Shown here: positions 55,719 through 64,000 of the stretch, one piece after another | Numbering within the stretch: the stretch's first letter is position 1 | Layout: every line of letters begins with the position of its first letter | DNA from: Haloferula sp. BvORR071 | Lineage (GTDB): Bacteria; Verrucomicrobiota; Verrucomicrobiia; Verrucomicrobiales; Akkermansiaceae | Length of the DNA stretch: 64,000 nt | Direction of reading: 5' to 3' | Assembly: GCF_000739615.1 (NCBI RefSeq) | Contig: NZ_BATP01000029.1 | Coordinates: forward strand, 1-64,000 | Notes under the pieces: model-generated | Told to the model about the DNA's origin: nothing | The model's input: only the letters and a program-made list of their open reading frames with translations | Database searches by the model: none | Position numbers and translations under genes: made by a program

Positions 55719-57626
55719 TCACGAGAAGGTTCTCATACTTGGATAGCGCCGCGAAAGCTCTGGGCTAGACTCGATGATCGAAAGCGCTTCTGTGCTCTCC
55801 AGCCGAGGCAGTAGCCAGTATGCTAGAAAGAGATCGCGGGTTAACGCTTCATCGCCTGCTAGCTGCTGAAGGGCATTGCAGAATCGCCGCGCCAATCGCA
55901 GCAGCAATGGGTCACGAAGGGTTGGCAGATCATTCAAGGGGACCGGAAGCAGTCCTTCAAACTCGGGCATGCTCATGGCATCGCCGCCTATTCGTTTTCC
56001 CGCGATCGATTCGCTGACACTGGTTCGCCCAGCTCTGGACCCTGAATACGAAAGTAGCTCGTCTCGAATGCATGGCCCGATCGGGAGAATTTGACCCGAA
56101 ACTAAGCCGTCTGCGGATACGAGCACGATCACCGTGTCGATCATAGGATCACAGCCACCCGCAAGCTGGCGAAGAAGTGTCGTGCGAAGTCCGGACGTAA
56201 CCAAGCTGATGTCGGATCTATCAGCACCGTGCAGTAGGATTGCGGTTCGACCTGTCAACGATTCCGGAGGTTCGGGTAGTGGATCCAGCAGTCCCGCAGG
56301 CACATCGCACTCCCAGTAGGCCGGGTGCCCGGCCACTGCGAGAACTGTCCCAGCGATGAGCGAGCCAAGGCCGGACTTGATTGACACTACCTGTCCCACC
56401 GAGAAGGCTGCGGTCGCGATCATGACAACCTCATTCGCGGATCGTTCGGCGATTCCAATAAGCCTCAAGGCTTCACTTCCATCGCGGTCTACCTGAGTCT
56501 GTGTTTCAGGAGCTATCTTGCGCCACACTGGAGCCAACGCCTTTGCTGGAGACGTGGAAAGCAACGCGGATAAAATCGCAATCTTCTCCGGAGTTGCGGC
56601 CAGTCGAACGACTTCGTCCTCGAACGCTGTCTCTGCCTCTCGTTTTAGGTCCCCAACTTGCAATCCGAGTCTATTGGCCTCTCCAGAGAGCTGACCTGTC
56701 TTGGCGACTAGCTCATCATGCGCCTTCCTCGCATCCGACAATTTTCGAGTAATCGCATCAAGATCGGCTGTTGCCTTTCCAACCTTTTCGGAGTGGGAAC
56801 TGGTCCACCGATCCTGAAGCGCGTGGACAAGTGGGGATTCGTCCGACAATCGAAGCCAGAGTTCGTCACTCGAATCAAGGACGCTGCAGAGAACGGGAAG
56901 AAGCTCCTCAATGGAACTCGTCAACCAAGCTATCTCCTCCAAATTCGACACTTCCGCTAGTTCCGCAGAGAGTTCGGCAACATGAGGTCGCGAAAGGAAG
57001 CTGCACTTGCCTCGTTTCGCGATGACTTTCAGAACCCGTTTGGCGGCGTCTGCTAGTGTTGGAGGGAAGCTCTTTCCTGCCCCGAGGGGGCTTGAACCTA
57101 GGAACCGCAGCGAAGGATCGCCGGTTTCAATGACGGCGCTGCCATCACAACGCCATCGCATGGTAGCATTCGTGGGAACGAGAAGGCTGTTTTTGATAGT
57201 AAATGGTCCAACAAGCCAACCGTCACTTGTCGAAGCAAACACAAGTCCGGTTCCTAGGAACACGTTTGCAATTGGATGAGCGAGGCTCTGAGCCAGTTCC
57301 GCGTATAGTTCCACAGGCCTCGCCAACTGGCTCCTTAGAGGAATCACTTGGTAGAGTGATTCCAAAGCACGAGCAACCTCCCACGCAGTCCGTCGGCTCG
57401 GGCCCGAGCGCCTGCACTCGAATAGGCCGTAGTGGTCGGGCTCGGGGTGAACGTCTCCTGCGGCCGAGGCATGCAAGTAGACGCTTCCTGATTCGGGAAA
57501 GTCAGCTACCGGAGGCCGAACAACCGTGGTGTCGGCCGAGACCAACCACGCCTTGACTTCTGGAAACGCAATTTCCTTTCGCGTCTGATAGATGTATCCA
57601 ATTATGGTTCGTCGTTCGTCACTCAC
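55719..57626 (-). CDS. druC: Druantia protein DruC
   Basis: A 635-residue protein. The start is a GTG at 57626 within the druB stop (GTGA overlap), giving VSDERRTIIGYIY; the longer frame from 57704 lies inside druB and is rejected. The middle (about 290-370) is a coiled coil (ATADLDAITRKLSDARKAHDELVAK, LGLQVGDLKREAETAFED). The C-terminal half has LLHGADRSDISLVTSG, DTVIVLVSADGLV and a helical end. No Walker A motif is visible. The identification rests on synteny with druA, druB, druD and druE. Confidence 0.72.
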   Translation of the reverse strand: MSDERRTIIGYIYQTRKEIAFPEVKAWLVSADTTVVRPPVADFPESGSVYLHASAAGDVHPEPDHYGLFECRRSGPSRRTAWEVARALESLYQVIPLRSQLARPVELYAELAQSLAHPIANVFLGTGLVFASTSDGWLVGPFTIKNSLLVPTNATMRWRCDGSAVIETGDPSLRFLGSSPLGAGKSFPPTLADAAKRVLKVIAKRGKCSFLSRPHVAELSAELAEVSNLEEIAWLTSSIEELLPVLCSVLDSSDELWLRLSDESPLVHALQDRWTSSHSEKVGKATADLDAITRKLSDARKAHDELVAKTGQLSGEANRLGLQVGDLKREAETAFEDEVVRLAATPEKIAILSALLSTSPAKALAPVWRKIAPETQTQVDRDGSEALRLIGIAERSANEVVMIATAAFSVGQVVSIKSGLGSLIAGTVLAVAGHPAYWECDVPAGLLDPLPEPPESLTGRTAILLHGADRSDISLVTSGLRTTLLRQLAGGCDPMIDTVIVLVSADGLVSGQILPIGPCIRDELLSYSGSRAGRTSVSESIAGKRIGGDAMSMPEFEGLLPVPLNDLPTLRDPLLLRLARRFCNALQQLAGDEALTRDLFLAYWLLPRLESTEALSIIESSPELSRRYPSMRTFS

Positions 57627-59098
57627 TCGCGTAGTAGGGCGGAATATTTGGAGGCGGCACCGTGGAGCCAGGCCTGCACGTGTCTTGGGCGGAGTCGGTG
57701 GCAAGTAGGCTCGGGCAAGGTCAGCGGCTTGCGTTGGCGAACGGTTTCAGGAACGGTCTCCTTCGGTCTGAATGTCAGAGTGGGGTAACCTGAAGCCCTT
57801 ATCTGGATGAACTGGTAGTTTCCCCGAATGGCGTCGTTGAAAATGTTTGCCTCGGCATCTTCACACAGTTCCACGGAATTCCCGTCGCACGAAAGGTGGA
57901 TGCCGACGCATTCAGGATGCTCACAATCGATTATAGAAGCTTCCTGCCGTCGCACGCGCTCGAACATTTCGAGTAGCCGCCAGGACGAGTGTTCGAGTCG
58001 CAAGAGCTCACCGCTAAAGTGGTTCTTGAACAAGAAGGAGAAATGAGCGGACATCGGTTCTGGAACCGATTCGGAAAACCGGAATTCCGCAAGGAACTGG
58101 GGTGGGGATCCAATTCCGAGACGGACCAGCGGAGCATCTCTGTCCAACGCGAAACCCAACGTTTGCGGGCGCCGATCTAAAATAAGAGTAGTATTCTCTG
58201 TAAAATGGCGAGCGCCTTCCCTTCTTTGGATCAGAAGCTTTTGCTCTTTGGACGCTTGGTCTTGCGAAGCGACGGCGATTCTAAGAAGGCCCTCGGAACT
58301 AGTTGTCCAAACGTCGGGGGTCGACTCAGAGAGCGCCAAGGGAGCGAGGATTGCGTAGTCGAACCATTTTACTCGGACTTCCATGCCCAACCCACTGCGA
58401 CAGAAGTCTCGGACCTCATGAGGGAGCGTTTCCGGAATTGAGAACGCAAATGCTCGGTAGCCAAGCACGCAAGAAAGTTCGCGCGGATTGCAGGAGGTCG
58501 GGATTTCGAGCTTCTTTGAAGCTCGCCAACAAGCCACGTAGTTGCCTGGGCGCAGGAAACGTCCCGGAGGGATTCTCGATGATTGTGTGCTCGAATCACG
58601 GAAAACGAGAGGATCCCTTTCGAAAGCAGAAAAATGCCTTCTAACACACACCTCCGTTCCGACCGAGGCCTCGAGGTAAAACACAGGTGCTGCGTCTGAC
58701 ACAGGGATCCAAATCTCGCTCCTGCCATGAAGTCGGTAATCTTTCGAGTGATTCCCCATGGTCACGCTCACAGACGTAGCAGTAAAATCGGGACGAAAGC
58801 GTAGCAGGAATGAGCAGCTTCTTCCTCTGCTTGAATTCAGGAACGAAGCATATAGCCCGCAATCGCGAGATTCCCTTCCCACTTCTGCCAAAGGTTCCTG
58901 AGAGAGACCTATGATGCGGAGCTCGCAGTCGCCAGCCCCATGATGGTGCTTAAAGTGTGGTTCTTGGATAGCTCCAGCCGCATAGAACACGTCTTCTCCA
59001 CAGCAAGGGCAAAGGAACCTGTCAGGATAGTATGCCTCCCTAACGCATTCGGCTGCCGCGATTAGCCGCTTCTGAAGTGTGTCAAAGGCGCGATCCAT
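57623..59098 (-). CDS. druB: Druantia protein DruB
   Basis: A 491-residue protein. The N-terminus carries a treble-clef-like zinc motif, FLCPCCGEDVFYAAG ... EPHFKHHHGAGDC, similar to the CoiA-type finger, with a following region (SFLLRFRPDFTATSVSV) reminiscent of a CoiA nuclease-like fold; conserved catalytic residues could not be confirmed. The remainder is beta-rich and not recognised. It overlaps druA by 17 bases and druC by 4. Assigned as DruB from its place in the cluster and its size. Confidence 0.72.
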   Translation of the reverse strand: MDRAFDTLQKRLIAAAECVREAYYPDRFLCPCCGEDVFYAAGAIQEPHFKHHHGAGDCELRIIGLSQEPLAEVGRESRDCGLYASFLNSSRGRSCSFLLRFRPDFTATSVSVTMGNHSKDYRLHGRSEIWIPVSDAAPVFYLEASVGTEVCVRRHFSAFERDPLVFRDSSTQSSRIPPGRFLRPGNYVACWRASKKLEIPTSCNPRELSCVLGYRAFAFSIPETLPHEVRDFCRSGLGMEVRVKWFDYAILAPLALSESTPDVWTTSSEGLLRIAVASQDQASKEQKLLIQRREGARHFTENTTLILDRRPQTLGFALDRDAPLVRLGIGSPPQFLAEFRFSESVPEPMSAHFSFLFKNHFSGELLRLEHSSWRLLEMFERVRRQEASIIDCEHPECVGIHLSCDGNSVELCEDAEANIFNDAIRGNYQFIQIRASGYPTLTFRPKETVPETVRQRKPLTLPEPTCHRLRPRHVQAWLHGAASKYSALLRE

Positions 59099-60284
59099 TT
59101 TTTAATCGTTCCTTGCTCTCGAATACACCTTCGATCAACGAGAGTGCCTCTGAGCTCTCCCACGCCCGCCAATCGTCACATCTCTGCGACCGCGGAATAA
59201 TCCACCGATCTTTGGCCAATTGAGCAATTTCCGTAACAGAGGTTAGCCCGCCCCATTGGGGTCTCCGATGTTCCTGACGAAGGTATTCTCGGTAGTTCTG
59301 GGCTAGCGGACAAACAAACACCTCTCGTTTCAGATTGTGTTGGAGAATCTTGGAATCTATTTTCAGGTCTTCCAAACATGCTCTGATGGCGCGAAGTCTC
59401 CAATTGGGCCCGTTCCCGAACTCGTTGCCGCCAGCATAGGGATGACCAATTGAGGTCAAATAATGCCGCATTTTCTCGAAGAGATCCTGAGGCACTTGAA
59501 AGTGGCCGTAGCCTTCCGTAAATCCCACGCGCGAAAAATATGGTTCCCCGCCGAGCTTCAGCCGATTGTAAATCGATGACCTTCCCAACGACGAACTCGT
59601 CGTGACCGCCACTAGCCTCGCGTCTTTGGCCTCGCCCGAAATAACGCCGACGGCGGACGCGTACTTCTTTCTGAACGCATCCCGGACAAATCGGCTCTTG
59701 ATTAAGCAAGAAACGAGCTTTCCGCCCAGCAATCGATTGTAAGGAGGTAGAGCTCCAAGGATGTGGGCATCCATCATGCACGCCAGCATGGAACGTCTGG
59801 TTTCGCCATTCCACCCGATGTCGGCATCGCGCGCCCGCAAGTTGAATACAGGGTCTGTCAGACCTATGAGGCCAATTAGTTTACTGTTCTGCTTGTCCCA
59901 CACTAGGAAGCGCATCCGGCGACCGTAACCGCTCGAGACAGGAACGCTCCACGTCAACGTGGCCAATCTGAAAAGCTCCGACTGCCACGTGCCGGCATTC
60001 ACCATCTCCAACCTTGGAGAAATGGCTTCTGGGGCAATTTCTTCTCCAGAAGCGAAATGAAACCGGTGCTGAGCCCAGGTCCGTTGAATGAATTCCCAAT
60101 TCTCCTTGAGTTTCTGGGCGCGCTGAGCCGCATGGCAATTTCGGAATCCATCCTTACTTCCGTCGACCAAGACCAACTGGCCTGTAGGGTCGCGCGTGAA
60201 GCCAAGGGATTTGAGGTGCCTTCGTAGCGCACGCTTGATGTTGGACCCCTGTTCTAGGGCCGGCACGAGGGGAGGCAGCTTCAT
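59082..60284 (-). CDS. druA: Druantia protein DruA (DUF4338)
   Basis: A 400-residue DUF4338 protein, the hallmark of Druantia type I. Characteristic stretches are GYGRRMRFLVWDKQNSKLIG, GLTDPVFNLRARDADIGWN, RSMLACMMDAHILGALPPYN, GGKLVSCLIKSRFVRDAFRKK and VTTSSSLGRSSIYNRLK, plus a C-terminal region near FVCPLAQNYREYL. The family has unknown biochemistry; it resembles a nucleic-acid acting acetyltransferase-like fold in parts, which is uncertain. It is the first gene of the minus-strand operon. The 132-base divergent space to the gene at 60417 should hold the promoters. Confidence 0.9.
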   Translation of the reverse strand: MKLPPLVPALEQGSNIKRALRRHLKSLGFTRDPTGQLVLVDGSKDGFRNCHAAQRAQKLKENWEFIQRTWAQHRFHFASGEEIAPEAISPRLEMVNAGTWQSELFRLATLTWSVPVSSGYGRRMRFLVWDKQNSKLIGLIGLTDPVFNLRARDADIGWNGETRRSMLACMMDAHILGALPPYNRLLGGKLVSCLIKSRFVRDAFRKKYASAVGVISGEAKDARLVAVTTSSSLGRSSIYNRLKLGGEPYFSRVGFTEGYGHFQVPQDLFEKMRHYLTSIGHPYAGGNEFGNGPNWRLRAIRACLEDLKIDSKILQHNLKREVFVCPLAQNYREYLRQEHRRPQWGGLTSVTEIAQLAKDRWIIPRSQRCDDWRAWESSEALSLIEGVFESKERLKNGSRL

Positions 60285-60416
60285 GGGATGGCGTCGCGCT
60301 TGTGCGTATCACAGCCACCCTTGCCCCTTCAACATCCGAAAAATCATTGCCTCAGGGCGCACCGGTGCCTTGACGTCTAGTGCTTAGCCAAGGTCAACTG
60401 TCCATCTTCTTCCACG

Positions 60417-61712
60417 ATGCCTTGCCCAAAGTATCCGCGCTTCAAGATCCTTGACGAATTGCCGGATTACCTGGTCGTGGATGTTGATTGCTATGACGAG
60501 GAGCATCGGGTGAAGCTATCCGGTAATGGCTACCCCCCCGCTGTCCAATCAATCGCTGGGACAACGATAAAGATCCCGTCCGCGGATTTTCTCGCATATT
60601 TTCTCTTTAGAAAACAACGCTTCCGTCCGGATCTTTACAGTCAATTGAAGGCGGTAAAAAAGGCGCATCTCTATGAAGCTGCTGCTGAGTTGGAGCACCT
60701 AGTCGCCCTTCGTGATGGGACGATTGCGATTGAAGACGGTGTCGTAAAGGCCGACTCCACACTCACCGGTCGCATCGGTGAAGCCGTCTCGCTTTGCGCG
60801 ATCAATCAGATTCACGACACAGGACCTGGCGACTGGCTCGCATTGCCCGAAGGCGTCGACGAAATTCCGCGTGGGCTGCGGCCATGCGACTTTCGAATAC
60901 AAACGGCAAGCGACGGAAAGAAGGTTATCCAGGTCGAAGCGAAGGGGTCATTCGCGCGCGAGTCTGTCGACTTCAAGAGTAAGGCTGTTAGAGCGCATGC
61001 CAGCGATATCCTCCGTAAGAAGGAAACGCACGCTGTGGTTCCAGAGGCAAAGTCGGGGATTTGGCACGCCGATCTCCGCTATGGAACGATCACCGTTTTC
61101 GGCGATCTAACCAAAGGAACGGCCCGATGTTGGCTGCTTGATCCGCCAGCAGAGGGAAACGGAGATTCGTATCGCCTAAGGGTTATTGCGAGAATGCTGC
61201 ATGCGACGAATCTTCTCCAGCTACTTGCTCCGCGTTCACAGTTAACCATTGCAGTCGTAAACCGCGTCGCCTCGGTTTTGCTGGGTGAGAACATCGCTCA
61301 GTTCGATGGCCGTCCTGTCTTACGACAGAACGGAGAAAGCTTCTCGGACGTCGTTGAGGGAGCCGCGGAGATGGGCACGAGCCGCACGAAATTCTCCGCC
61401 AACAGAACACAGGTGCGAGGGCATCCTGTTGTCGGAGCCATTTTCAAGTCTAGGCGCATGCCCTTCTTGTTTGTTGGGATTGAGGAAAACCTTCTTAAAG
61501 CAATCGTCGATCAGGAACTCGACGCTCTGAGCAGCTATGCGACCAAGCCGCGCGTGTTTGAGGGCTTAGTCGATGCGGTAATGCCGACCGGCAGCGCGAA
61601 AGAAATGGGGTTTCCCGATGTTCTCTCAGGACCGTATTTTCGAAAGGTCTTTCGAGGCCGTCTTTTCTCTTCGTCTTCCGGAGTAGTCTTTGGGCAGGTG
61701 GAACCTCTCTAG
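60417..61712 (+). CDS. Unrecognised protein with PD-(D/E)XK-like core
   Basis: A 431-residue protein transcribed divergently from druA. The middle has LTGRIGEAVSLCAIN, LRPCDFRIQTASDGKKVIQVEAKGSF (Asp about 156, Glu-x-Lys about 171-173), which is the spacing of a restriction-endonuclease-like core. The N-terminus (PRFKILDELPDYLVVDVDCYD) and the C-terminal 200 residues show no known fold; HLYEAAAELEHL is helical. It could be a nuclease or an accessory factor of the defence island. Codon use is less biased than in the chromosome core. Function not recognised. Confidence 0.6.
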   Translation: MPCPKYPRFKILDELPDYLVVDVDCYDEEHRVKLSGNGYPPAVQSIAGTTIKIPSADFLAYFLFRKQRFRPDLYSQLKAVKKAHLYEAAAELEHLVALRDGTIAIEDGVVKADSTLTGRIGEAVSLCAINQIHDTGPGDWLALPEGVDEIPRGLRPCDFRIQTASDGKKVIQVEAKGSFARESVDFKSKAVRAHASDILRKKETHAVVPEAKSGIWHADLRYGTITVFGDLTKGTARCWLLDPPAEGNGDSYRLRVIARMLHATNLLQLLAPRSQLTIAVVNRVASVLLGENIAQFDGRPVLRQNGESFSDVVEGAAEMGTSRTKFSANRTQVRGHPVVGAIFKSRRMPFLFVGIEENLLKAIVDQELDALSSYATKPRVFEGLVDAVMPTGSAKEMGFPDVLSGPYFRKVFRGRLFSSSSGVVFGQVEPL

Positions 61713-61942
61713 CGCAGGAGGGAAGCTTCACGCCGCCCACGCGTAGGCTAGGGACCTTTTAGACAGAGCTTTCTGCCTAACGCCCGAGAATCGTCCCGAG
61801 ATTGTTCGTAGGAGAAGCTCGGCCCTTGCGCCCGTAGTCAACCCCTAGGCGGACACCCAGATCATTGCGCTAGATGCGCATGGCTTAGCCATCAACCTTT
61901 GAATCTGGTAAAATAGTAGGAAGCCAGATCTTCTGCGAATGC

Positions 61943-61971
61943 CCACGTCGGCGTTCGCCGTGGAGACGTGG
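61943..61971. promoter_or_regulatory. Nested hairpin upstream of the DUF932 gene
   Basis: The outer arms CCACGTC/GACGTGG (7 bp) enclose an inner GGC-GTTC-GCC hairpin. It lies 31 bases before the ATG at 62003, so it could be a 5' UTR structure. A possible -10 box, TAAAAT, is at 61909-61914. Confidence 0.4.
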
Positions 61972-62002
61972 AAGGTGGCATGGAACCCCAATCCAATTAT
62001 CA

Positions 62003-62779
62003 ATGAATGCCATCATCGATGTTCCCCCGGCTGCTCCGCCAGCCACCGTCCCCGGTCTATTGCTTCACTGCGGTGCTGAAATGGTCTCGCGTGAAGAACT
62101 CGCGGAGGTCCCCACACCGCGGCCCACCGACACTTGGTTCCCGCTCGCGCATCGTGATCTGGTAACCGAGGTAGAATGCCAGCTCCTCACGTCAGGTTTC
62201 GAGATCAAATCGATGGTTCATTCATTGAGCCACGATAGAGCTCGTTACTTCGGCATCCTTCAGGTCAACGTTCCGGATCGCGAGGTATCCGACTATGCTT
62301 GGGTCGTCGGCCTGAGGAACTCACACGACAAGACCTACCCGGCCGGAATGGTTGCAGGCACCCAGGTCTTTGTTTGCGACAACCTAGCCTTCACTGGCGA
62401 AGTGCGTCTGAGCAGGAAGCACACCCGTCATGCATCCCGAGACCTCCGTCACCTCACGGCGAGAGCTGTCGGAAAGCTCGGCGACCGGTTTCACAACCTC
62501 GACCGACGAATATCCGCCTATCGCGGAAGGCACGTCTCCGACTGGGCTGCGCACGACCTCGTCATTCGAGCGATCGACTGTCGCGCAATTACCACGACGC
62601 AAGTTCCTCAAGTCCTCACGGAATGGCGGAAGCCAAGCCACCTGCAATTCGAGCACCGCACAGCATGGAGTCTCTTCAACGCATTCACCGAGGTCCATAA
62701 GCGTGTGAACCCGAACCAAGCCCTTCCACGGGGTGAGGCGCTTTACGGCCTGTTCGACGCCTTCTGCGGCGTGATCTGA
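62003..62779 (+). CDS. DUF932 domain protein
   Basis: A 258-residue protein of the DUF932 family seen on plasmids, phages and islands. Visible features are HRDLVTEVECQLLTSGF, DYAWVVGLRNSHDKTYPAGMVAG, VFVCDNLAFTGEVRLSRKHT and a C-terminal helical region RTAWSLFNAFTEVHKR. The biochemical role is unknown. It marks mobile or defence-associated DNA here. It is monocistronic: a structured leader precedes it and an intrinsic terminator follows. Confidence 0.8.
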   Translation: MNAIIDVPPAAPPATVPGLLLHCGAEMVSREELAEVPTPRPTDTWFPLAHRDLVTEVECQLLTSGFEIKSMVHSLSHDRARYFGILQVNVPDREVSDYAWVVGLRNSHDKTYPAGMVAGTQVFVCDNLAFTGEVRLSRKHTRHASRDLRHLTARAVGKLGDRFHNLDRRISAYRGRHVSDWAAHDLVIRAIDCRAITTTQVPQVLTEWRKPSHLQFEHRTAWSLFNAFTEVHKRVNPNQALPRGEALYGLFDAFCGVI

Positions 62780-62790
62780 GCCGCAACATA

Positions 62791-62826
62791 AGGTCCCGTC
62801 CCCCACCGGACGGGCCTTTCTTTATT
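62791..62826 (+). terminator. Intrinsic terminator after the DUF932 gene
   Basis: CCCGTCC and GGACGGG (7 bp) flank CCCACC and are followed by CCTTTCTTTATT. It starts 11 bases after the stop codon. Confidence 0.75.
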
Positions 62827-63019
62827 CCAACTCGCCCAGCATCGCTCCACCTAACACCCAACGGCAATCTTCTGAAAGGACTAGCCCCATTCCCATTCGT
62901 GGTAATGTGCGGCACGTAGGTCAGCAAGTATGTCATCTTGCCGGTCGCGGCTTCATTTTTTGCTGATTCATGCTCTGGATCTCACCGCCCCTTTTCTGAA
63001 TTACGACCGACCTGCCTTC

Positions 63020-64000
63020 ATGAAAATCGAGAGCCTGACCATACGCGGATTCCGCTGCTTTGGTGACGAACCGGTGACCGTTCAACTCGCGGATGAGATC
63101 ACTGCCCTCGTTGGGAACAATGGCGCCGGCAAGACGGCCATGTTGCAAGCATTGTCGAGGGTCTTCGGAATCTCGGCCTATGAACGGACCGTTCGTAAAT
63201 CGGATTTCCACCTGGCTCAGCAGGAAGAGTTGGAATCAGGGGCTGAGCTGTCGATCGACATCGTTCTTGGTTTCCCTGAACTCGAAGACAGCGACGAAGA
63301 GGACGAAGAAGACGAAGAAGACGAAGAAGAGCTAGGAAGCGCCGTTCCCGAGTTCTTCCACCAGATGGCTGCGTCTGCTCCCGACGCTCCACTGAAGGCC
63401 CGGATTGTCATGAAAGCCCGCTGGATCGACGATTCCACTCCCGATGGAACGATTGAGGAGGAGATCAAATGGGTCACATCCCTAGCCGACGATTACGATT
63501 GGGAAGACGATTGCCAGAGGGTTGCCGCCATCCAGCGCAGCGCGATTCAATTCGTGTATGTTCCGGCGACGCGAAACGTCCACGATCAAGTTGGAGCACT
63601 TCTCAAAGGACGACTGTGGCAAGCGGCGCGCTGGTCGGATGAATTTCGGGAAGCCGCATCCGGCAACACCCAGACGCTACAAGAGGCGTTTGAATCCGAA
63701 GGCCCCGGCGAGTTGATTCTTGGAAAGGTCGCGAGCCGTTGGCAGCAAGTCCATGACGGCGACACCGACACAACGCCGCTTCTCAAATTAATCGATCGGA
63801 ATTTCTCCGAACTGATCAAGAAGGTGGATTTTGCCTTTTCCCCGAACGAAGAGGGCAAAGAGCGGTCAATCGCCGATCTCAGCGACGGCCAGCGCTCACT
63901 GTTTCACGTGGCAATGACCGCGGCGGTTCTTGAAGCGGAGCACGCAATTTTCGAGCAGGATCCGACAGAGTCAGATTTCGATCAGGAGCGTTTGCGACGG
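63020..64000 (+). CDS. OLD-like AAA ATPase, N-terminal part (runs off right edge)
   Basis: The frame is open for 327 codons from the ATG at 63020 to the end of the window. It begins MKIESLTIRGFRCFGDEPVT and has Walker A LVGNNGAGKTAML and, near the end, the ABC-type signature IADLSDGQRSLFHVA. This is the SMC/RecF/OLD ATPase pattern. OLD-family nucleases add a C-terminal TOPRIM domain, which would lie beyond the window; GajA of Gabija is one such protein and would be followed by a UvrD-like helicase. Residues 92-104 are an all Asp/Glu run (codons GAC/GAA/GAG repeated, 63293-63331) inserted in the ATPase. Confidence 0.8.
   Translation, partial: MKIESLTIRGFRCFGDEPVTVQLADEITALVGNNGAGKTAMLQALSRVFGISAYERTVRKSDFHLAQQEELESGAELSIDIVLGFPELEDSDEEDEEDEEDEEELGSAVPEFFHQMAASAPDAPLKARIVMKARWIDDSTPDGTIEEEIKWVTSLADDYDWEDDCQRVAAIQRSAIQFVYVPATRNVHDQVGALLKGRLWQAARWSDEFREAASGNTQTLQEAFESEGPGELILGKVASRWQQVHDGDTDTTPLLKLIDRNFSELIKKVDFAFSPNEEGKERSIADLSDGQRSLFHVAMTAAVLEAEHAIFEQDPTESDFDQERLRR
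63293..63331 (+). repeat. In-frame acidic codon repeat (GACGAAGAA)n
   Basis: Thirteen codons of GAC, GAA or GAG in the OLD-like gene, mostly GACGAAGAA units. This is a low-complexity tract prone to length change in 3-base steps. Confidence 0.8.

Noticed and set aside
63293-63331. Short tandem repeat as a possible CRISPR-like array
   Set aside because: It is an in-frame Asp/Glu codon run within a gene, with no spacers.
1-64000. tRNA, rRNA, CRISPR arrays, insertion sequences
   Set aside because: Both strands were read for cloverleaf ends, repeat-spacer patterns and transposase motifs (DDE, IS200-like HUH); none was convincing. A search with tRNAscan-SE and ISfinder would settle it.

Overview
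The window looks like a high-GC chromosome segment of a Verrucomicrobiota bacterium, probably close to Luteolibacter/Haloferula. The evidence is the autotransporter-associated beta-strand repeat (PATR) proteins, PEP-CTERM tails of the form VPEPASALLL-TM-RRRR, DPDGDG-type C-terminal linkers, a PilX-like secreted protein and Reg_prop/Y_Y_Y sensor kinases. The assignment is by family pattern only; no rRNA, tRNA or other phylogenetic marker was seen.

Left part (1-19.6 kb), surface polysaccharide and signalling. Three large exported proteins lie head to tail on the minus strand (11630 to 1116). The last is a polysaccharide lyase family 8 enzyme fused to PATR repeats. A PilX-like secreted protein runs off the left edge. 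Divergent to them are a Reg_prop/Y_Y_Y histidine kinase, a DUF3592 membrane protein and a NarL-type response regulator. A 16-base near-palindrome, TGGGCARAAYTGCCMR, occurs four times, each time just upstream of one of these units (966, 11674, 11856, 15509). This suggests an autoregulated regulon linking kinase, regulator and exoproteins. A CheR-like methyltransferase overlaps a hybrid kinase downstream.

Middle part (19.6-39.5 kb), ordinary chromosome. It holds a DUF892 ferritin-like protein, a tight operon of a GH15-like six-hairpin protein, a GT4 glycosyltransferase, a phosphodiesterase-EEP fusion and a VTT/DedA-like membrane protein, then a subtilase, a bacterial NHEJ operon (ku, ligD, topoisomerase IB), DUF2062, uppP, an M23 peptidase, a thermonuclease and a PEP-CTERM protein.

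Right part (39.5-64 kb), a defence region with lower GC and scattered mobile-DNA scars. It begins with an AT-rich Mrr-like/STAND ATPase, then an L,D-transpeptidase. A SMUG1-type uracil-DNA glycosylase gene is cut off after its GMNPG motif and followed by a start-less double-HTH frame and a second, complete SMUG1-like gene. Next come a 1375-residue STAND-type ATPase with a nuclease-like head and a helical-repeat tail, and a complete five-gene set matching Druantia type I (druA to druE, all overlapping or nearly so). Divergent from druA is an unrecognised PD-(D/E)XK-like protein, then a DUF932 protein and the start of an OLD-like ATPase that leaves the window.

Three real coding regions are easy to miss: two run off the window edges (1-886 minus, 63020-64000 plus) and one lacks a standard start codon (43681-44157).
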